Source of the DNA: an uncultured Acidobacteriota bacterium
GTDB lineage: Bacteria > Acidobacteriota > Terriglobia > Bryobacterales > Bryobacteraceae
Direction of reading: 5' to 3'
NCBI GenBank assembly: GCA_937952345.1
Contig: CALFYN010001100.1
Span: forward strand, 1 to 17,200
Length of the DNA: 17,200 nt
The notes under the pieces were generated by a model, which saw only the letters and a program-made list of their open reading frames with translations, had not been told where the DNA came from and ran no database searches. This document shows positions 14,553 through 17,200 of this stretch, one piece after another. Made by a program: the position numbers and the translations under genes. Each line of letters begins with the position of its first letter. The stretch's first letter is position 1.

Positions 14553-16870
14553 GGGGAACGCGCCTTGTTTCCGGTGTTGCGGCTGTGGCGGGATTTGCCG
14601 CGTTTGCACTGCTCTATCCGATGGCCAATGCGGATCATTTTGAGGATCACCGTTGGGACCGGCGCGAACTGCACCGCATTGCGGCAGAGCAGGTGCGGCG
14701 CGTGATGCATGTGGACATATCCTCGAATTCGTGGGTGTACAATTCGCAGACGCGCGACACGCTTTTCCTGTGGCAGCGCCGGTATGCGCGCACTGCCTTC
14801 GACAATCTGCTGTCCGCACAGACCTTCGATCTGGCCTATAGCGGTCGTGACGGCCGCAACGACATTACCGTGAGTTTTCACCAGAACAGCCGTGTTGTGG
14901 GGATACGTTCGAGCAGCCGTGCCCGCGGGCGGCGCAACGCATCTGACGCGGAACAGGATGGCGCACGGAATGCCCGGGTGGCGTTTGCGGCGCTGGCGGG
15001 GGAGTTTTCTTCGCGCTTTCCGGCGACGCCGGAGTTGCGTGGCGAATCCGAATACCAGTGGACGGCTCCGACGGACAGCGATCCACGGCTGCGATGGCAG
15101 ATTTCGGTTCGTGTGGATTCGAATGGAGCTGTGCGGGAAGCAGCGATCCGGGCGCTGTTCGACGATGCGGTGCGCAAGGAGTTCAGCGGCACGACGCGAG
15201 GGATGGGCGAGGCAAAGACGATTATTGGGGTGACGCTGGCGTTTGTTGGTGCGCCGATTCTGGGCGGCATGCTGATTTTCGGCTGGATGCGGCGCACCGT
15301 GGACCGGCGGTTGGCGCGGAACGCGGCGATTTTGTACTTGCTGCCCTCCCTGTTTGTGTTGCCGATAGAGGGGCAGGGGCTTCCCGCCGGGGCTCTGGCG
15401 AGGACGATTCTGGGCGGGTTGTTCCTGACCGGTTTGGGGGCATTTGCCTACGTTGCGGTGGGGCAGCGCGCGGCACGCGAACTGGAGTGGGACCGATGGC
15501 GCTCCTTCCGGTTGCTGCTGGAGTGGCATTGGCGGTCCGTTGCCGTAGGGCGGTCGGTATCGCAGGGGCTGCAATGGTCCGGGTTGCTTGCGGTGATTCC
15601 GAGTGTGATTGTCTTGAGCCGGATTTTCCCTGATTCGTATATGCAGACTACGGCAGGATGGGCTCTGCGGTTTTCCAACGTGCCGGGCACGGGCGCGTTC
15701 ACGCCACCTTTTGACCTGTTTCCGACGTTCCTGCTGGCGACACTACTGCCGCTGGTGTCGCAGCGATTCCCGTTCCGGACACTATCCCTGGTTGTGTTTG
15801 TTCCCATGGCGAGCCTGGCTGTCTATTTCATCGCACCGATCCACGCAGGGCCGGAGGGTACCGCGGCGGTGTCGATTCTTCTTGTGACCGGCGCGGTGCT
15901 GGTTTATCTGCACCACGACCTGCTGGCTGCGCTGAGTGCGGTGAAAGGGTGTTCCGTGTTGTGGATGACGGCAACACTGCTGGATGGTTCGACGGGGTTG
16001 CGAGGGAACGGACTCGCGGTTCTCGCGGGCTACGGGTTGATCTGGCTGGGGGCATTTGCGATCGGGCGCAAGGGTTACGAAGCCGAGCCGGTGGATCCGA
16101 TTGCGCAGAGTTTTCTTTCCCAGAGAGAAAGACTGAAAGCGGAGTTCAGCCTCGCACAACAGGCGCAACAGAGGATGTTGCCGACGACACCGCCGGCGAT
16201 CCCGGGATTTGCTCTCGCCGCATCGTGCCAACCGGCGAAGGAAGTCGGTGGCGATCTTTACGATTACTTCAGCCTGCCGGGCGGGAAGACCGGGCTTTGT
16301 GTCGCGGACGTGTCGGGGAAGGGGATGCCGGCGGCGCTATACATGACGCTGACGAAAGGATTGATTTCGGCGGCATCGGCGGAATCGAACGACGTTGCGG
16401 ATTTGGCGCGCACGATGAACCGTCACCTCTACGTCGCCTGCCGGAAGAAGGTGTTTGTGACGGCCGTGATTGCGTCAGTGGATGGGGCGACACGCACGGT
16501 GGAGCTGATCCGTGCCGGGCACAATCCGGCGTTGCTATACGAGGCCGAGGCGGGCGCAGCGCGGTATCTGAATCCGCCGGGGATCGGATTGGGGCTTGCC
16601 GGGCCTGCGTTGTTTGATCGTGGAGTGAAGCCGGGACAGGTGCAATTGCGGCCTGGCGACGTGCTGGTGCTCTATTCCGATGGTGTCACCGAAGCCATGA
16701 ATGAGAAGCTGGAGCAATACGGCGAGGAACGCCTGCAGCAGGTTGTGGAGCGCAGTGCGAGGCGGGGAGCGGAAGAGATGCTGGGGGAGATCAAAGCGGA
16801 CATGAATGCCTTCACCGGCGCCGAGCCGTCGCACGATGACGCTACACTTTTGATTTTGCAGGCAAAATGA
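14549..16870 (+). CDS. Polytopic membrane SpoIIE (RsbU-type) PP2C serine phosphatase
   Basis: This 773-residue protein has the same layout as the previous one: an N-terminal helix (about 6-25), an extracytoplasmic domain (about 30-222), some nine membrane helices (about 225-505), a helical linker (LAQQAQQRMLP, 535-545) and a C-terminal PP2C domain. Here the active site is intact: VGGDLYDYF (Asp569, Asp572), VADVSGKG (Asp587), RAGHNPALL, PGIGLGL, YSDGVTE (Asp711) and HDDATLL (Asp763/764). It should dephosphorylate the STAS protein encoded next, relaying an external or membrane signal. The open frame begins upstream at 14504 inside the preceding gene, but the ATG at 14549 overlaps that stop (ATGA) and starts just before the first helix, so I chose it. 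Translation is coupled. The membrane-domain family is not one I can name, and the ligand is unknown. Confidence 0.9.
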   Translation: MRGTRLVSGVAAVAGFAAFALLYPMANADHFEDHRWDRRELHRIAAEQVRRVMHVDISSNSWVYNSQTRDTLFLWQRRYARTAFDNLLSAQTFDLAYSGRDGRNDITVSFHQNSRVVGIRSSSRARGRRNASDAEQDGARNARVAFAALAGEFSSRFPATPELRGESEYQWTAPTDSDPRLRWQISVRVDSNGAVREAAIRALFDDAVRKEFSGTTRGMGEAKTIIGVTLAFVGAPILGGMLIFGWMRRTVDRRLARNAAILYLLPSLFVLPIEGQGLPAGALARTILGGLFLTGLGAFAYVAVGQRAARELEWDRWRSFRLLLEWHWRSVAVGRSVSQGLQWSGLLAVIPSVIVLSRIFPDSYMQTTAGWALRFSNVPGTGAFTPPFDLFPTFLLATLLPLVSQRFPFRTLSLVVFVPMASLAVYFIAPIHAGPEGTAAVSILLVTGAVLVYLHHDLLAALSAVKGCSVLWMTATLLDGSTGLRGNGLAVLAGYGLIWLGAFAIGRKGYEAEPVDPIAQSFLSQRERLKAEFSLAQQAQQRMLPTTPPAIPGFALAASCQPAKEVGGDLYDYFSLPGGKTGLCVADVSGKGMPAALYMTLTKGLISAASAESNDVADLARTMNRHLYVACRKKVFVTAVIASVDGATRTVELIRAGHNPALLYEAEAGAARYLNPPGIGLGLAGPALFDRGVKPGQVQLRPGDVLVLYSDGVTEAMNEKLEQYGEERLQQVVERSARRGAEEMLGEIKADMNAFTGAEPSHDDATLLILQAK

Positions 16871-16880
16871 TACTAATACA

Positions 16881-16886
16881 GAGGAG
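16881..16886 (+). promoter_or_regulatory. Ribosome binding site that sets the TTG start of the STAS gene
   Basis: GAGGAG lies 8 bases before the TTG at 16895. The TGA of the preceding gene is in the same frame as the STAS gene, so no earlier start is possible, and the TTG precedes a full-length STAS N-terminus. This is the strongest Shine-Dalgarno site in the window, which may give the substrate protein higher output than the phosphatases ahead of it. Confidence 0.75.
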
Positions 16887-16894
16887 AACTTCGT

Positions 16895-17200
16895 TTGGCC
16901 AATTCATTTTCCGTCACCGCGTCTGAGCAGGATGGGATCTCTATCCTGACGCTGGAGGGGTTTCTGGACGCGCATACCGCGCCACAGTTTGAGGAAGCGA
17001 TCCAAAAGGAGATCAACGCCGGACGGCGGCGCATGATCATCCATTGCGCCAAGCTAACCTACATCTCCTCCGCCGGTCTTGGCGTGTTCATGAGTTTTAT
17101 TGAGGAGATTCGCGAGGCCGGCGGCGATATAAAGATCTGTGGTGTCATTCCGAAGGTTCTGCAGGTGTTTGAGATCCTGGGGTTTCAATCGTTGTTTGAT
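16895..17200 (+). CDS. STAS-domain anti-sigma-factor antagonist (RsbV/SpoIIAA-like), 3' end cut off
   Basis: 102 residues of a STAS-domain protein are visible, nearly the whole fold (usual length 105-120), before the window ends without a stop codon. The core pattern is ILTLEGFLDAHTAPQFEEAI, then MIIHCAKLTYISSAGLGVFM, with the conserved Ser58/Ser59 of SSAGLG at the position phosphorylated in this family. In the RsbV/SpoIIAA scheme a kinase of the RsbW type phosphorylates that Ser and inactivates the antagonist, and an RsbU-type phosphatase removes it. Three phosphatase-like genes lie directly upstream in the same orientation; this gene follows 24 bases after the last. The start is TTG, supported by a GAGGAG 8 bases before it. 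The kinase gene is likely to lie downstream, outside this window. It is probably cytosolic and binds the kinase. Confidence 0.9.
   Translation, partial: MANSFSVTASEQDGISILTLEGFLDAHTAPQFEEAIQKEINAGRRRMIIHCAKLTYISSAGLGVFMSFIEEIREAGGDIKICGVIPKVLQVFEILGFQSLFD

Noticed and set aside
13940..15574. 544-residue open frame on the minus strand across the two membrane phosphatases
   Set aside because: It is Arg/Pro/His-rich, spans the junction of two well-supported genes and contains no recognisable domain; it is a high-GC antisense artefact.

Overview
The window reads like a high-GC chromosomal segment of an Acidobacteriota bacterium, perhaps of the Bryobacter/Solibacter group. That placement is an inference from base composition and gene style (secreted M16 pairs, Tat/Sec-exported small domains, many SpoIIE-type phosphatases), not from a marker gene. 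No rRNA, tRNA, CRISPR array, insertion sequence or prophage gene is visible. Coding density is very high and the longest non-coding stretch is about 120 bases.

Left part (1-6419). The 3' end of a P1/DmpA-type self-processing peptidase runs in from the left on the plus strand. It converges, with a 5-base gap, on a minus-strand operon read from 5822 down to 648. That operon holds a zinc-bearing M16 peptidase, its partner M16 protein (no zinc motif, carrying a C-terminal lipoprotein-carrier-like domain), a free-standing exported protein with the same carrier-like fold pattern, and a TauE/SafE membrane transporter. Starts and stops overlap by 4 and 1 bases in the first two junctions, and 5 bases separate the last two genes. 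Upstream, also on the minus strand, lies a small exported DNRLRE/CBM96-like protein.

Middle part (6540-10462, plus strand). A complete biosynthetic arginine decarboxylase (speA) is followed by an exported protein built of 32-residue NGR repeats and an exported alpha/beta hydrolase. The last two genes lack a good Shine-Dalgarno site. Instead they carry TANNCT hexamers 6-7 bases before the ATG, suggesting leaderless transcripts.

Right part (10480-17200, plus strand). This is the most interesting segment: an operon of three consecutive SpoIIE/RsbU-family PP2C phosphatases followed by a STAS anti-sigma-factor antagonist cut off by the window end. The first phosphatase is soluble with two GAF-like domains. 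The second and third are large polytopic membrane proteins that are paralogues of each other. The third has every catalytic motif, whereas the second has lost several, including a metal-binding Asp (D to N at residue 736). The likely logic is a partner-switching pathway in which one cytosolic and one membrane phosphatase act on the same STAS protein, with the middle protein as a non-catalytic or altered regulator. The expected RsbW-type kinase and any sigma factor would lie outside the window.
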